From Armatimonadota bacterium (lineage in GTDB: Bacteria > Armatimonadota > UBA5829), in contig JAOAGX010000145.1 of NCBI GenBank assembly GCA_026415535.1, positions 1-6,059 of the forward strand: a stretch of DNA of 6,059 nucleotides, in the 5' to 3' direction. The position numbers and the translations under genes are program-made. The number at the start of each line of letters is the position of its first letter. Position 1 is the stretch's first letter. Shown in pieces: positions 5,652 to 6,059 of this stretch. The notes under the pieces are model-generated. The model did not search any database and was not told the origin of the DNA. It worked only from the letters and a program-made list of their open reading frames with translations.

Positions 5652-5791
5652 CGACAACCGTCATCCTGAGCGAAGCGAAGGATCTCAACGCAACGTCCTA
5701 GTCCACCAAACGCGCGAGATTCTTCGCTACGCTCAGAATGACGGTAAAGACGAAGAACGCGACAACGAGATTCTTCGCTACGCTCAGAATG
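5652..5791. repeat. 140-bp repeat module, copy 1, made of three palindromic-family elements
   Basis: The module holds one forward element (5658-5686, CCGTCATCCTGAGCGAAGCG...) and two reverse-oriented elements (5716-5744 and 5767-5793). The forward and first reverse elements are inverted repeats over 29 bp with three mismatches and could form a long cruciform. The two reverse elements share an identical 28-bp stretch (5715-5742 and 5766-5793). The whole module recurs at 5920-6059 with one difference (G5714 versus A5982). This is a non-coding dispersed repeat of the REP/MITE kind; I see no transposase or target-site duplication. Confidence 0.9.
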
Positions 5792-5870
5792 ACATGTTAT
5801 GAATGACATATTATGTCAGAGTGACGTGTTATGGCCAGAAGGACTTGTTATGTCAGAATGACGTGTTATC
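5784..5870. repeat. Degenerate 18-bp tandem repeats
   Basis: Five imperfect units of about 18 bp, consensus TCAGAATGACGTGTTATG, at 5784-5800, 5801-5815 (shortened), 5816-5833, 5834-5852 and 5853-5870. The first unit starts inside the third palindromic element, so the array appears to have grown from the end of that element. It has no coding potential. Confidence 0.75.
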
Positions 5871-5887
5871 GTCGTCCTGAGCAAGAA

Positions 5888-5902
5888 GTGTCACTATGAC
5901 AC
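5888..5902. repeat. 15-bp palindrome between repeat modules
   Basis: GTGTCA-CTA-TGACAC is a perfect inverted repeat with 6-bp arms. It follows a decayed copy of the element start (5870-5888, CGTCGTCCTGAGCAAGAAG), and another fragment (GCCATCCTAAG, 5909-5919) precedes the second module. It is probably debris of repeat turnover or a small hairpin. Confidence 0.5.
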
Positions 5903-5919
5903 ACACCAGCCATCCTAAG

Positions 5920-6059
5920 CGACAACCGTCATCCTGAGCGAAGCGAAGGATCTCAACGCAACGTCCTAGTCCACCAAACGCACGAGATTCTTCGCTACGC
6001 TCAGAATGACGGTAAAGACGAAGAACGCGACAACGAGATTCTTCGCTACGCTCAGAATG
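5920..6059. repeat. 140-bp repeat module, copy 2, running to the window edge
   Basis: Matches 5652-5791 at 139 of 140 positions, displaced by 268 bp. Elements are at 5926-5954 (forward), 5984-6012 (reverse) and from 6035 (reverse, cut by the window end). The near identity of whole modules, including the sequence between elements, points to a recent duplication of the block and not to independent insertions. The array may continue beyond the window. Confidence 0.9.

Noticed and set aside
5715..5793. CRISPR-like pattern: two identical 28-bp repeats separated by 23 bp
   Set aside because: Only two units occur per block, a third copy lies in inverse orientation, the 'spacer' is identical in both modules, and no cas gene is present. 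It is a dispersed palindromic repeat.
5234..5809. 191-residue - strand open frame with HSERSEESR repeats
   Set aside because: Its N-terminal part is the translation of the non-coding palindromic repeats, a well-known source of false proteins, and the rest runs antisense to the GNAT gene and through a featureless spacer.

Overview
The window is bacterial chromosomal DNA. It begins inside the 3' end of gyrA (+ strand). A four-gene operon on the - strand follows, convergent with gyrA and built around an unusual P1B-type metal-transport ATPase. Next comes a divergent intergenic region, a GNAT acetyltransferase gene (+ strand), and a gene-free tail with a complex array of dispersed palindromic repeats. 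The repeat core (CGTCATYCTGAGCG type, which gives false 'SERSEESR' peptides when translated) together with the GyrA sequence makes me lean towards Chloroflexota, perhaps Dehalococcoidia. This is an inference from remembered patterns and is not proven by the window.

Layout. 1-747: GyrA C-terminal domain with four pinwheel blades and an acidic tail. 748-848: convergent spacer with a weak stem-loop. 849-4433 (- strand, read right to left): P-type ATPase, then a DUF5132-like one-helix membrane protein, then an HMA_2-like protein with a C-terminal membrane part, then a small HMA_2-like protein. The second and third genes overlap by 4 nt (GTGA), and genes two to four have strong Shine-Dalgarno sites. 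4434-4819: divergent regulatory region containing several inverted repeats. 4820-5383: GNAT acetyltransferase. 5384-5651: no gene recognised. 5652-6059: two copies, 268 bp apart, of a 140-bp module made of one forward and two inverted copies of a palindromic element, separated by degenerate 18-bp tandem repeats.

The main biological interest is the - strand operon. Three of its four proteins carry a ferredoxin-fold domain of the HMA_2 kind with a shared VPGRxRxR motif and no CxxC metal site. The ATPase has every catalytic motif of a P-type pump, but the transmembrane CPC signature is replaced by DFGTG. The DUF5132-like protein has the shape of a PacL-type partner (one membrane helix followed by an acidic Ala/Glu-rich helix), which suggests a CtpC/PacL-like pump complex. 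The extra HMA_2 proteins may be accessory or docking subunits. The transported ion cannot be read from the sequence.
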